Virus record (IMG/VR): IMGVR_UViG_3300031857_000002
Location: 248,001 to 312,000 of that record
Direction: 5' to 3' (one strand)
Length of the DNA stretch: 64,000 nt
DNA from: a virus
In this document: positions 1 to 7,484 of the stretch, in pieces
How the letters are laid out: each line of letters opens with the position of its first letter
Position numbering within the stretch: the stretch's first letter is position 1
Position numbers and translations under genes: made by a program
Notes under the pieces: generated by a model
What the model was told of the DNA's origin: nothing
The model's database searches: none
What the model saw: the letters and a program-made list of their open reading frames with translations, nothing else

Positions 1-762
1 AATGCCGTTTTGAATTTTAGATTGCTTGGGCCAAGTTTTGATAATGGCTTCAAGAATCTGTCCGGCTACTTTACCAGTTTTATCTGCGCCCATGGGCTTG
101 TAAGCATAGTCAAAGTGACTCATGTAAAAGTCTTGACGCTCGGCAGTAGGAATCATTTCTGGTTTTTCTACCAGGTCAATCTTGAGACGATTAAACTGTT
201 CTTGTAGGTTGTAGGCCGGAATAGTTTCCTCGTCCTGTACACCCAAGGTGTACAAACGAATGTTGTTGCGGTGGAAATCTGGCTTGCCAATTTTCTTGAC
301 CACACTGTTGCTGGTGCGGAATGCGTAGCTGGGAAATTTAGGATCATCGTCCACAACCACAGTGACATAGATCTCGTCAAAGCCCAGGATGGCCAGGGTC
401 ACACAACGATGTTGGGCATCGTACACAAACAGTCGTTTGAACTTGTAAATGTGTTTGACAGTATCTACCAGTTCTACCAAATCTGGGTAGGTGTTACAAG
501 CCGCTGGCTGGCAGATGCGATTGTCCCACTTGGCCAGTAGTGCCAAAATTGTTTTGATAATGACGTCTCGTTGTACTTCGTAGTCAATCCAGATAATTGA
601 TACGGGTACCCGGATTCCGCCTAATGGGAATCCATATCCTGAGTTAAAAACACGGCTTCGCAGTTGTGCGAGTTGTTGGTCAGTGACGCCATGTTCGTTC
701 TTGAGCTTGTCAAGAATTTCTACAGCAACATCTGACAGAGAGCGCGAAATTCGCTTTATCAT
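1..762 (-). CDS. DGQHR/ParB-like protein, 3' end outside window
   Basis: The reading frame is open from ATG at 762 to the window edge (254 codons), so the C-terminus is missing. Near residue 45-65 is a segment of the form V-S-I-I-W-I-D-Y-E-V-Q-R, followed by Y-D-A-Q-H-R at about residue 112-117. A hydrophobic strand leading into D-x-Q-H-R is the hallmark of the DGQHR (DndB-like) and ParB/sulfiredoxin nucleotide-binding folds. Those families include a DNA-modification regulator and DNA-binding partition proteins; which role applies here cannot be read. It lies downstream of a restriction-modification pair but has its own promoter (813-841), with a leader of about 44 nt holding a 6-bp hairpin (TGTAGC/GCTACA). 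Confidence 0.7.
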   Translation of the reverse strand, partial: MIKRISRSLSDVAVEILDKLKNEHGVTDQQLAQLRSRVFNSGYGFPLGGIRVPVSIIWIDYEVQRDVIIKTILALLAKWDNRICQPAACNTYPDLVELVDTVKHIYKFKRLFVYDAQHRCVTLAILGFDEIYVTVVVDDDPKFPSYAFRTSNSVVKKIGKPDFHRNNIRLYTLGVQDEETIPAYNLQEQFNRLKIDLVEKPEMIPTAERQDFYMSHFDYAYKPMGADKTGKVAGQILEAIIKTWPKQSKIQNGI

Positions 763-812
763 ATGTGAGTTCCAAGTTGGTTAATAATGTGTAGCGTTAG
801 GCTACATGATGA

Positions 813-841
813 ATTATACTTGAACTAGGAATTGTTGTCAA
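813..841 (-). promoter_or_regulatory. sigma-70 consensus promoter
   Basis: On the minus strand, TTGACA (841-836), a 17-nt spacer and TATAAT (818-813): both hexamers are perfect consensus. It reads into the DGQHR-like gene and overlaps the stop codon of the methyltransferase gene. Confidence 0.85.
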
Positions 842-1737
842 GCAGTTTCGTACTCAAATAATCTCTCAGCAGGAGGTGCGTTATCATAGTGATCCTCAAT
901 GCGACGACGACTGATATCAACATAGTGCTGGCTCATGTCAATTCCAACAAAGTTACAGCCTTCTTTTAAAGAACCAATGCCAGTGGATCCAGATCCCATA
1001 AACGGATCTAGTACTAGGCCGCCTTTTGGGGCATATACCCTGGCCAAGTATCTCATGAGGTCAATGGGTTTGGGAGTGGGATGGTCATTGTATTCGCCTC
1101 GTTCCTTGCGTGTGGCACGTGGCGCATAAAAGTATTTTTGGTGGTCAGGTTCATCAAAGTGGCCAATAATATTACTAGGGTATCTGCCGTTGGGGTTGGC
1201 ATCTTCAGTTTCTTTCACAGCCTGTTCAGATGCCTTGGCTACGTCACCACCAAATGCTCTACGTTTGCTACCGCCCTTGACCCAACCTGTAGGAGGCTTG
1301 CCGTCCCACGGCACCCGTGTTGTAGTTGTATTAATTTGACCACATCCCCATTTCTCAAAGTTGGCTTTGATAGATCCTTCTAGTGGCTTTTGTGCTACAA
1401 AGATAGGTTCGTGTGCGGGTTTGAGTCGATTGGCTTTGGCCATCTTGGTAGTGACCATCCATACCACCATGTCAAGTGGTCGGAAGCCTGCATCCTCAAC
1501 GTTCACTGCCATACGGTGATAGAATTCTGGAGCACAGAATGACAACACAAACGCACCCGGCTTGAGCACTCGGTAAACTTCCTGCCAAGTTTCAACTGGT
1601 GGCACGTCATGATCCCAACCTACACCAGCAATTTCCATTCCGTAAGGTGGATCCGTGATGCAGGCGTCAATAGAATTTTCTGCCATGGTTTGCATGGCTG
1701 TGATGTTGTTGGAGCAGATTAAGTTGTATGTGTTCAT
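838..1737 (-). CDS. DNA methyltransferase, beta class (DPPY)
   Basis: A 299-residue SAM-dependent DNA methyltransferase. The catalytic motif T-D-P-P-Y-G is at residues 28-33 and the SAM-binding motif L-D-P-F-M-G-S-G-S-T-G near residue 245. This order (catalytic before SAM-binding) defines the beta class, which makes N6-methyladenine or N4-methylcytosine; DPPY favours adenine. P-x-P-K-P near residue 220 is the usual motif X region. The gene starts 7 nt after the stop of a PD-(D/E)XK protein transcribed from the same promoter, which suggests a restriction-modification pair. A lone phage methyltransferase protecting against host restriction is the alternative. Confidence 0.93.
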   Translation of the reverse strand: MNTYNLICSNNITAMQTMAENSIDACITDPPYGMEIAGVGWDHDVPPVETWQEVYRVLKPGAFVLSFCAPEFYHRMAVNVEDAGFRPLDMVVWMVTTKMAKANRLKPAHEPIFVAQKPLEGSIKANFEKWGCGQINTTTTRVPWDGKPPTGWVKGGSKRRAFGGDVAKASEQAVKETEDANPNGRYPSNIIGHFDEPDHQKYFYAPRATRKERGEYNDHPTPKPIDLMRYLARVYAPKGGLVLDPFMGSGSTGIGSLKEGCNFVGIDMSQHYVDISRRRIEDHYDNAPPAERLFEYETA

Positions 1738-1744
1738 ATGTTAT

Positions 1745-2521
1745 TTACAGATTTTTAAGAATGTTGATTACATTTTGTTCACGGCGGGTACGATCAAGAC
1801 CGTTGCAGGTCTTTCTGTACCAATCATTGTTGCCTTTGCCCCATCCAACGATACCTCGCAAACTAGGTCGGCTGGCACATTCTTGAACATCTTTGTCATA
1901 CCCATCAACGGTGCGAATTTCTTTCACAAACTCGGCGTACTTTGCTAAAACTTTGTTGTAGTAATTGTAGGTTTTGTCATTCATCAGGTCTGCCATTTGA
2001 AACCAAGTGAACGGGGATTCTTTTGCTTCTTTGTGACGCGAGCACATAAGAACAAAAAATTGAGCTGGGATCGGTTTGTCGTTTAGTTTGCCTGCTAATC
2101 CGCCACCTGTTTTAATCTCCCAATACAGCATATAGCCGTTGATGATGATAAGAAAGTCTATGTGATTTTGAGGACCGTTAGGATGGCGGATAAAACAATT
2201 TGTCGGAAACACGCTATCTGTGTCTTGCCGAAGTTGAGTGTTGCTTAGTCCTCCGTAGGCATTTACGTATTCTTTAATTTCGTGGTATCTCTTTTTACGA
2301 GCACCTTTAGTAGATGCAGTTGAGAAGTAGCTGAGAAGACCTTTGTGACAGTTGTCAAGATCTCCTGTTAAGTCCTGAAATCCTGCCTTTAACAGGGTTT
2401 CTTGTACTAAGTCTTCAAGACTAGTTGATGATTTTTTGTTGGCTGTATTTTCGCTCATAATTTCAATATTATGCCGAAATTGTTCCAAAAAGTCGATAAC
2501 TGTCTTAGCATGCGAATTCAT
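1745..2521 (-). CDS. PD-(D/E)XK protein, candidate restriction endonuclease
   Basis: A 258-residue protein with a PD-(D/E)XK-type core: N-G-P-Q-N-H-I-D-F-L-I at about residues 115-125 and Y-W-E-I-K-T-G-G-G at 133-141, giving D122, E136 and K138 as likely metal-site residues. A P-N-G-x-Q-N before the first acidic residue is common in type II restriction enzymes. The N-terminus is polar and probably helical. It is the first gene of a two-gene unit with the DPPY methyltransferase and has its own consensus promoter at 2548-2576. I do not recognise the specificity. Start ATG 2521 has a weak Shine-Dalgarno; a later Met near residue 22 is an alternative. Confidence 0.65.
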   Translation of the reverse strand: MNSHAKTVIDFLEQFRHNIEIMSENTANKKSSTSLEDLVQETLLKAGFQDLTGDLDNCHKGLLSYFSTASTKGARKKRYHEIKEYVNAYGGLSNTQLRQDTDSVFPTNCFIRHPNGPQNHIDFLIIINGYMLYWEIKTGGGLAGKLNDKPIPAQFFVLMCSRHKEAKESPFTWFQMADLMNDKTYNYYNKVLAKYAEFVKEIRTVDGYDKDVQECASRPSLRGIVGWGKGNNDWYRKTCNGLDRTRREQNVINILKNL

Positions 2522-2547
2522 GGTGTGTTCTTTCTTAACATGTGTAT

Positions 2548-2576
2548 ATTATAACAAAACGGGAATTAAAAGTCAA
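2548..2576 (-). promoter_or_regulatory. sigma-70 promoter of the restriction-modification unit
   Basis: TTGACT (2576-2571), 17-nt spacer, TATAAT (2553-2548) on the minus strand, about 27 nt upstream of the endonuclease start. It overlaps the end of the neighbouring small gene. Confidence 0.8.
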
Positions 2577-2794
2577 ACAAAATCGTAAGCATATTCACCA
2601 TTGATAGGGCCGTTGATTTGAACTTTCCCCACACCAAATTTACGGCTCAATGTGTGGAAAATACTGCGAGCGGTTTCTTCTGAACAAGCGGCAAACAACG
2701 TACCGGTATCACCAAAAAATCCTGCGTGTTCGTTGTCATTTAACAACGGACGCACCAAATAACTAACGTCGCTTTCAAATTCTTGTTGGTTCAT
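2573..2794 (-). CDS. small hypothetical protein
   Basis: About 73 residues with no recognised family. It contains F-F-G-D-T-G-T-L-F-A-A and R-x-I-F-H-T-L-S-R-K-F, suggesting a small alpha/beta fold. The frame is open to GTG at 2803, but ATG 2794 sits 8 nt after AAAAGG and is the better start. It is expressed from a copy of the repeated promoter cassette (2824-2852). It is followed directly by the promoter of the next unit, so it is probably monocistronic. Confidence 0.7.
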   Translation of the reverse strand: MNQQEFESDVSYLVRPLLNDNEHAGFFGDTGTLFAACSEETARSIFHTLSRKFGVGKVQINGPINGEYAYDFV

Positions 2795-2823
2795 TCGGGA
2801 CACCTTTTAATTACTATACAAGT

Positions 2824-2852
2824 ATTATAGCAAATCGGGATTTATTGGTCAA
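2824..2852 (-). promoter_or_regulatory. repeated promoter cassette, copy 1
   Basis: TTGACC (2852-2847), 17-nt AT-rich spacer, TATAAT (2829-2824), then ACTTGTATAGTAATTAAAAGG as initial transcript and ribosome site. Nearly the same block recurs before six other small genes (13652, 14142, 14584, 47074, 47525, 47856). Confidence 0.9.
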
Positions 2853-2859
2853 CCAGCAA

Positions 2860-2884
2860 AAAACCCTAGTATTAGTAGGGTTTT
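2860..2884 (-). terminator. intrinsic terminator
   Basis: Perfect 9-bp stem (AAAACCCTA/TAGGGTTTT) with a 7-nt loop, 8 nt after the stop of the 124-residue gene and directly before the promoter of the next gene. The base of the stem is A/T, so it can work in both directions; the position fits the minus strand. Confidence 0.75.
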
Positions 2885-2891
2885 GTAGTAC

Positions 2892-3266
2892 TCAAGTATT
2901 ACCAAATTTTAGTGTAAAAAACGACAGTTCCTCGTCCCCGGCCAAGTAGATGTAGCCCTCTTCTGGACTGTTGGCAGGATGCGATCCAAATCGCCATGAC
3001 CAATGCGGATTAAACAATCGGTCTCTAGTGAGTCCTTTGACTGCGCCAAAAATTTCTATTTGGGTGCTGGCTCCATATGTTTTCCAACAAAAATGACAAG
3101 CGTCCACAAACTCTACAAATCGCAATCTTGGATTGGTCAACATCACATTCCCGGCCGCACTGGTTCCTACATTGTCTTTGGTAGCTGATTTTCCAATCAG
3201 CACTCGCCACTTGAACCACTCATGTCCGTTGTGTCGTTTGGTAAGTTTTTCGGGTTGAAACTTCAT
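2892..3266 (-). CDS. small hypothetical protein, FxLxW-like C-terminus
   Basis: A 124-residue protein, aromatic-rich, with no known domain. It ends in Y-I-Y-L-A-G-D-E-E-L-S-F-F-T-L-K-F-G-N. A similar C-terminal strand pair (aromatic-rich strand, acidic turn, then F-x-L-x-W or a variant) occurs in at least five other small proteins of this window, so it may belong to an expanded family. Its start overlaps the stop of the upstream gene by 4 nt (translational coupling), and it ends just before a terminator. Confidence 0.75.
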   Translation of the reverse strand: MKFQPEKLTKRHNGHEWFKWRVLIGKSATKDNVGTSAAGNVMLTNPRLRFVEFVDACHFCWKTYGASTQIEIFGAVKGLTRDRLFNPHWSWRFGSHPANSPEEGYIYLAGDEELSFFTLKFGNT

Positions 3267-3553
3267 TCAACCTCCCACTCATCAATGTTGTAAACTTTGG
3301 CCAGGGCCTTGGCTAGTTTCCTATGATTTTCTTGTGCGGCTCGATATCCATCATCCCATCCTTCCTTGTATATGGGATGATTATCAAGTTTGTCCTGATC
3401 TTCTTTGAGACCTTCGAGCAGAGCACGTAGCTTGCCGCGGCCTCCAGGGGGTTGATTGTTGTAGTCTCTCATTTGTAATTTCCTTGTAGAAATTGCTGAT
3501 CTGCCGTTGCCGATGTACAGACCGATTCTGCCATTAGCTACCATTGATATCAT
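3263..3553 (-). CDS. small hypothetical protein, start uncertain
   Basis: The conserved-looking part begins M-R-D-Y-N-N-Q-P-P-G-G-R-G-K-L and continues as a charged helical protein (G-W-D-D-G-Y-R-A-A-Q). Two starts have good ribosome sites: ATG 3553 (AGGGAG, 7-nt spacing, 96 residues) and ATG 3472 (AAGGA, 8-nt spacing, 69 residues). The upstream ATG 3586 has no clear site. Transcribed from the promoter at 3635-3663 with a GC-rich leader. Confidence 0.65.
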   Translation of the reverse strand: MISMVANGRIGLYIGNGRSAISTRKLQMRDYNNQPPGGRGKLRALLEGLKEDQDKLDNHPIYKEGWDDGYRAAQENHRKLAKALAKVYNIDEWEVE

Positions 3554-3634
3554 CGCTGGACTCCCTGTAATTTTCGCGTCCGGCATTGCACCGGGGGCCG
3601 GGGAGTTCTGAGGATCAACCTCTCAGTTAAATTT

Positions 3635-3663
3635 ATTATACACTGGTATCAACAGGTTGTCGA
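3635..3663 (-). promoter_or_regulatory. sigma-70 promoter with GC-rich leader
   Basis: TCGACA (3663-3658), 17-nt spacer, TATAAT (3640-3635). The transcript starts with a short hairpin (CTGAG/CTCAG) and a C/G-rich block at 3585-3610, unusual for this AT-rich genome. Confidence 0.7.
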
Positions 3664-3681
3664 TACATTTGGCAAACTTGC

Positions 3682-4014
3682 CTATCGGATCAATACCCGA
3701 TCTTCCTGTGCTCGATCACTATGCAAACAATTGCCACGTTCACGTATGGTGTCAGCGGCTGTCTGTGGCGAGTTCTCAAACATGTCTCGGATGTCATCTG
3801 CCGAGATGCCTTCTGTGGCTTCAACAGTGTAGATCTCATAGTGGCGTTGTTGGTTGTATCTAGCACGTAGAATCAAGTGGTGTAGGCTGGGCAGTTGACT
3901 CACAGGAGGTTTTCCCGTGAGTACAGACCAGGTGCGGTTTTTTTCATCTTCGGTGAGGTCAACCACACACTCAAGACCTTCGTTACACCACATGACTAAA
4001 AAATTGTGATTCAT
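3682..4014 (-). CDS. conserved T4-like phage hypothetical protein
   Basis: A 110-residue soluble protein with L-I-L-R-A-R-Y-N-x-Q-R-H-Y-E-I-Y-T-V and I-R-E-R-G-N near its end. I recognise the pattern as typical of a small protein widespread in T4-like marine phages, function unknown. Its start overlaps the stop of the preceding 74-residue gene by 4 nt, and the next unit downstream has its own promoter. Confidence 0.8.
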   Translation of the reverse strand: MNHNFLVMWCNEGLECVVDLTEDEKNRTWSVLTGKPPVSQLPSLHHLILRARYNQQRHYEIYTVEATEGISADDIRDMFENSPQTAADTIRERGNCLHSDRAQEDRVLIR

Positions 4015-4235
4015 TGCAGTTGAAATTTCTTAAGATAACGAGCGGCCTTGGCTGTGTCAGTCATGGTTGGCTCCATGCTCTCTAAAATAATTAGACACTG
4101 TAAAGATTCAGCCAACAACTGGTCTTCTCGATCCAACAGCTCGTACCATGCAAAGTATTCACTCTCTGTTTCCATCTCCCACATCGTGTCCAGCATCTCG
4201 CACTGGTAGGGTGTAAGTTTTTCAATTTGAATCAT
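4011..4235 (-). CDS. small hypothetical protein
   Basis: A 74-residue acidic, probably all-helical protein; no family recognised. Its stop overlaps the next start (ATGA). It begins 3 nt after the stop of the 87-residue gene, so these three genes form one operon from the promoter at 4509-4537. Confidence 0.75.
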   Translation of the reverse strand: MIQIEKLTPYQCEMLDTMWEMETESEYFAWYELLDREDQLLAESLQCLIILESMEPTMTDTAKAARYLKKFQLQ

Positions 4236-4238
4236 GCT

Positions 4239-4502
4239 TTATCCTCTTTTTGAATATCGTAATGTTGCATAAGTTAACATTTTTTCCACGTTGTCTATAG
4301 ACTCATCTAACCGAGTCATCAGGGTTTCGCTGTGTGCATTGAGCTTGCCTCGTCTGCGACACTCAACCAATTCCCGGCTCAATTCTGTTGCAATATCATA
4401 AGAGGCGTTGCACATTGTCAACATATCTGAACGTGCTACAGCATTGGACAAGGCCTTGCTCCTGTCCACCAGTTTATCAATACGTTCAAAATAATCTCCC
4501 AT
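4239..4502 (-). CDS. small helical hypothetical protein, probably leaderless
   Basis: An 87-residue helical protein with R-S-K-A-L-S-N-A-V-A-R-S-D and C-R-R-R-G-K-L; no family recognised. The consensus -10 ends only 6 nt before the ATG, so transcription should begin at the start codon, and no Shine-Dalgarno is present. First gene of a three-gene unit. Confidence 0.75.
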   Translation of the reverse strand: MGDYFERIDKLVDRSKALSNAVARSDMLTMCNASYDIATELSRELVECRRRGKLNAHSETLMTRLDESIDNVEKMLTYATLRYSKRG

Positions 4503-4508
4503 GCACTA

Positions 4509-4537
4509 ATTATAGCAAATTAGCAATATCCGGTCAA
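4509..4537 (-). promoter_or_regulatory. sigma-70 promoter predicting a leaderless mRNA
   Basis: TTGACC (4537-4532), 17-nt spacer, TATAAT (4514-4509), then TAGTGC and ATG at 4502. With initiation about 7 nt after the -10, +1 falls on the A of ATG. Confidence 0.8.
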
Positions 4538-4818
4538 GACCATTGTAGTGTAAAGGCAAAGAAATCTCTTTCTGTGTCAAAGTAGAAAATATAGCGCCCG
4601 GGACGGCGATCCGAACTTACGTCTACCAGTTGCCAACGCCAGTCTCCGACTATTTCGGTTTTGCACCAATCTATCACACGGTCCAATTCGCCAAAAGGTT
4701 TGGCAATTTCCCGGGCATAAAGGAAACTTTCTCGGCGTCTAGAGTCTATAACTCTTTCTTCTAGCATGTTGTAATTATTGTAAATCCAGTGAGTAGGGAA
4801 TATTTTGATCCAGCACAT
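4534..4818 (-). CDS. small hypothetical protein, FxLxW family
   Basis: A 94-residue protein ending Y-I-F-Y-F-D-T-E-R-D-F-F-A-F-T-L-Q-W-S, the C-terminal strand motif shared by several small proteins in this window. The body contains D-R-V-I-D-W-C and a basic D-R-R-P-G-R. The first 44 nt overlap the end of the DD-peptidase gene in another frame; an internal Met near residue 18 would reduce the overlap. Function unknown. Confidence 0.7.
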   Translation of the reverse strand: MCWIKIFPTHWIYNNYNMLEERVIDSRRRESFLYAREIAKPFGELDRVIDWCKTEIVGDWRWQLVDVSSDRRPGRYIFYFDTERDFFAFTLQWS

Positions 4819-5593
4819 GATTGTACATCATGTCTTTGACCACTTCAAAGCGGTGTGCTTTGTTTGGAGCACCCAATATTACAATCACATACTGCTCTTG
4901 CTTTTGAGAAACAGCAAGTCCCACACACCAACCGGCTGCCGATGTTAGCCCTGTTTTGCTCACAATAATGTTGTCAAACTCAAACAACATGGGTGCGCTA
5001 GTGTGTGCCAAACTGATAGTACGTACTCGTTTCTTTTGCTGTGTCTCTATGGCTACTTGTTTTTTGACTGAAGTTTCACGAATGAACCAGTAGCTAGAGG
5101 AGGTGGTGATCATGTTGGCAACATCATGCACTGTACTGATGTTGCCTGCACCAAGCCCGTGCGGGTCCACAAACTGTGTTCTGTTCATGTCCCACCCACG
5201 AGCCTGTGTGTTCATGCGTTGCACAAAAGCAGACACACCTCCAGGATAATCGCGGGCCAGGGTTTCTGCGGCACCATTGTCTGACTTGACCAGCATGGCT
5301 GTGAGTAGGTCTTGACGTGTGTACAGTTGTTGTGGTAAACTTGTACTCACACTGGGTCGATGCATGAGCTTTTTGCTCAGGTTTCGGTCATGGTCCAGTG
5401 CAACCATGGCAGTCATAACTTTGGTAATGCTGGCAATGCTTCGTTGTTGAGAGGCATTGCGTTCATATTCAGATCTGTTTTTTGACACGTTGAAGATCAA
5501 CACAGACTCGGTGGGCAAGTTGGCTGTTTTGGTCTTGCCCCACACAGGAGTCACAACAAGGGCTACAGCGAGTAAAAAATATTTCATGTCCAT
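4775..5593 (-). CDS. secreted serine DD-peptidase (peptidase S11, PBP7/DacA-like)
   Basis: A 272-residue protein with an N-terminal signal peptide (hydrophobic residues 5-18) and the three active-site motifs of the S11 penicillin-binding family: S-I-T-K (S55, K58), S-D-N (S104-N106) and K-T-G (213-215), with family-like spacing. S11 enzymes cut D-Ala-D-Ala or meso-DAP-D-Ala bonds in periplasmic peptidoglycan. It lacks the C-terminal membrane anchor domain of DacA and is close in length to PBP7 endopeptidase. In a phage it could weaken the wall for lysis, or remodel peptidoglycan during infection. It sits among small early-type genes, not next to a recognisable holin. Confidence 0.9.
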   Translation of the reverse strand: MDMKYFLLAVALVVTPVWGKTKTANLPTESVLIFNVSKNRSEYERNASQQRSIASITKVMTAMVALDHDRNLSKKLMHRPSVSTSLPQQLYTRQDLLTAMLVKSDNGAAETLARDYPGGVSAFVQRMNTQARGWDMNRTQFVDPHGLGAGNISTVHDVANMITTSSSYWFIRETSVKKQVAIETQQKKRVRTISLAHTSAPMLFEFDNIIVSKTGLTSAAGWCVGLAVSQKQEQYVIVILGAPNKAHRFEVVKDMMYNHVLDQNIPYSLDLQ

Positions 5594-5799
5594 TTTAATT
5601 GATAAAAAGTTGCTATGGCTGGATCAAGGAAATAAAACATTGCATAATTGCCACTGGTCTTTCCTGTAAAATTATCCCACCTAGATGGATGATATTTCCA
5701 GAAAAAATCATGATTCATCACTAGTCCTGCTTCAAGCAGTCGGCCCTTAAAGTTCACTGCTTCATCTGGCCCTATGTTTGAGATTGTAATCGAATGCAT
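5584..5799 (-). CDS. small hypothetical protein, FxLxW family
   Basis: A 71-residue protein with the C-terminal signature A-M-F-Y-F-L-D-P-A-I-A-T-F-Y-Q-L-K-W-T, the clearest example of the window's F-x-L-x-W small-protein family. The N-terminal half (T-I-S-N-I-G-P-D-E-A) suggests a beta strand followed by a helix. It overlaps the peptidase start by 10 nt and the end of the next family member by 28 nt. Confidence 0.75.
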   Translation of the reverse strand: MHSITISNIGPDEAVNFKGRLLEAGLVMNHDFFWKYHPSRWDNFTGKTSGNYAMFYFLDPAIATFYQLKWT

Positions 5800-6014
5800 T
5801 GTGCAGAACCATTGCGTAGGGTAAACAGAGTTTGATCACGTGGATCTCTGAACCACCAGATCATTTCGTTGATGCTGATGTCTGTGATATATCGGTCACC
5901 GGGCAGGCCAAAAGTTTCTATGCCCCAAGTGGCCACTTCGTCCCATTGTGTAATAGTGTCAAGTGGTCTACCCCATTTGATCTTGGCACCGTGCGGATAG
6001 TCAAGGTCTTTCAA
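5772..6014 (-). CDS. small hypothetical protein, FxLxW-like
   Basis: An 80-residue protein with E-M-I-W-W-F-R-D-P-R-D-Q-T-L-F-T-L-R-N-G, matching the shared C-terminal motif except that Trp is replaced and about 13 residues follow. D-R-Y-I-T-D-I-S-I precedes it as a likely beta strand. It lies between two overlapping small genes, in tandem with another family member, which suggests local duplication. Confidence 0.75.
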   Translation of the reverse strand: MKDLDYPHGAKIKWGRPLDTITQWDEVATWGIETFGLPGDRYITDISINEMIWWFRDPRDQTLFTLRNGSAQCIRLQSQT

Positions 6015-6255
6015 TCCATTCTCTCCTTATGAGTGTGTCACATCGTACCCAATCTCGTTCATAGTAAATTCTATGGTCTTGAATATCAAAGTGATTGCAA
6101 AAACTTTGCCCATATCTCACGTCTTGCAGGGCGTCAAATGTATATAACTTCTGCCAGGATTCATAGTCTGCTAGTTTAATTGGTAGATTAGTTTGGCGTG
6201 GATCATGTCGAGATAATAGGTCGTGGATCATTGAGTCAAACATCGAATCAGTCAT
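6001..6255 (-). CDS. small hypothetical protein
   Basis: An 84-residue protein, aromatic- and Asp-rich (D-I-Q-D-H-R-I-Y-Y-E-R-D-W-V-R); no recognised family. It overlaps the next gene by 14 nt and heads the run of small genes that ends at the DD-peptidase. Confidence 0.7.
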   Translation of the reverse strand: MTDSMFDSMIHDLLSRHDPRQTNLPIKLADYESWQKLYTFDALQDVRYGQSFCNHFDIQDHRIYYERDWVRCDTLIRREWIERP

Positions 6256-6285
6256 AGTTATTGATCATTGATTATAACACAATTG

Positions 6286-6759
6286 TTATTTGTTGTCAAC
6301 TTCTATCCAGGTGTAATCACCTAGCCATTTTATCTGTGTAATGTACTCGTAGCCTTCAGGAATTCCGGTTGCCCAATCTGTGGGTCCATTGATGCTCAAC
6401 CTAGTGCAATCCTTTCGTCGATCATACAGCAACCAATAGGTGTTGCCATGTGCAATTTGGAAATCATATTTGGCCAAATGTACCATGTCGGTAAGTTCTA
6501 ATCTGTGTTTGATCTCATCTGCTTGCTTGCTTAGTACTGTGACCAGATCCATGATTCGGTCATACTCTTGTTGAGCATGCAAACGGGCAACATTGACCAT
6601 GACATCCTTTTGTTTTTCAACAGGAATTAGGTCAAACTTGGGTCCGCTGGACTCGGTAGCGTAGGGTGTTACATTTCGATTAAAGAAATGAACCAGCGTG
6701 TTGCCTGTGGCAACATCAAAACTGGTTCTTCCTTTGGCAGAGTTTGACTCGTCTGCCAT
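6286..6759 (-). CDS. hypothetical protein
   Basis: 157 residues from ATG 6759, chosen because it forms a TGATG stop-start overlap with the upstream gene; the frame is open to 6768. It has a polar N-terminus, a central helix (D-R-I-M-D-L-V-T-V-L-S-K-Q-A-D-E-I) and a C-terminal beta-rich part ending W-L-G-D-Y-T-W-I-E-V-D-N-K. No family recognised. Confidence 0.75.
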   Translation of the reverse strand: MADESNSAKGRTSFDVATGNTLVHFFNRNVTPYATESSGPKFDLIPVEKQKDVMVNVARLHAQQEYDRIMDLVTVLSKQADEIKHRLELTDMVHLAKYDFQIAHGNTYWLLYDRRKDCTRLSINGPTDWATGIPEGYEYITQIKWLGDYTWIEVDNK

Positions 6760-7484
6760 CAATCCCACAGGCCTTGGTAGTACTTGCCAAACAAGCGGAA
6801 GCCGTTTTGAATACGTGTTTCAATCACACGTATGGCATCATAATCGCACTTGTAGGTATCCTTGGGACCATGCTTCATTTGGTAATGTTTGTGCTCGCCC
6901 TTGGGCACTTCGTTGCCATCCTTGTCCACAGGAATCCACAACAGGTCGTGTTCTCCTGAACGATAAGCATCTTGCCAGGAGTCATCCACTTTGCACTCAA
7001 ATGCAAAGATCATTTCGTCCATGACCCAGTCCCAACGCAGAAAGTGATTTGAGTCTGTGTCCCACTCGTTTTCTTTGGGTTCTGCGGCAGTGCTACGTAG
7101 GTGTTCGGGCACATCCTCATCATCCACAAGAGGACTACCATGCTTGGTGGCTTTGAGTTGTTTGAGCATGGGCAACACAATAATAGCCAAGGTGTGATCC
7201 ATACTCCAGGTATCCCACTTGTCAATCTTCACATAGTCAATCTTGGGATGAATTCGATCCAACACCCACATGATGCCCCGGCTGATGGGTTCAAGACGAT
7301 CACTCCAACGTTCGCACCAGTCGGGTCGTTCCACGTATGCAGACTTTTCTTGGCGTTCATTTTCCAGTGTTTGCAGAAGTTTCCAGCGAGCACATTTTGA
7401 CCAGTCAGTCCAGAAGAACATGTAGTCCAACATGGTGTAGGGTGAGATCCAGTGATCTCGATATTTGCCAATATAAACTTTCAT
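6759..7484 (-). CDS. conserved T4-like phage hypothetical protein
   Basis: 241 residues from ATG 7484 (GGAG, 7-nt spacing). Contains the recognisable phage pattern K-I-D-K-W-D-T-W-S-M-D-H-T-L-A-I-I-V-L-P and D-D-E-D-V-P-E-H-L-R-S. Many T4-like marine phages encode a protein of this type; its function is unknown. A frame extension to 7532 overlaps the upstream gene and has a poorer ribosome site. Coupled to its neighbours by TAATG and TGATG overlaps. Confidence 0.88.
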   Translation of the reverse strand: MKVYIGKYRDHWISPYTMLDYMFFWTDWSKCARWKLLQTLENERQEKSAYVERPDWCERWSDRLEPISRGIMWVLDRIHPKIDYVKIDKWDTWSMDHTLAIIVLPMLKQLKATKHGSPLVDDEDVPEHLRSTAAEPKENEWDTDSNHFLRWDWVMDEMIFAFECKVDDSWQDAYRSGEHDLLWIPVDKDGNEVPKGEHKHYQMKHGPKDTYKCDYDAIRVIETRIQNGFRLFGKYYQGLWD

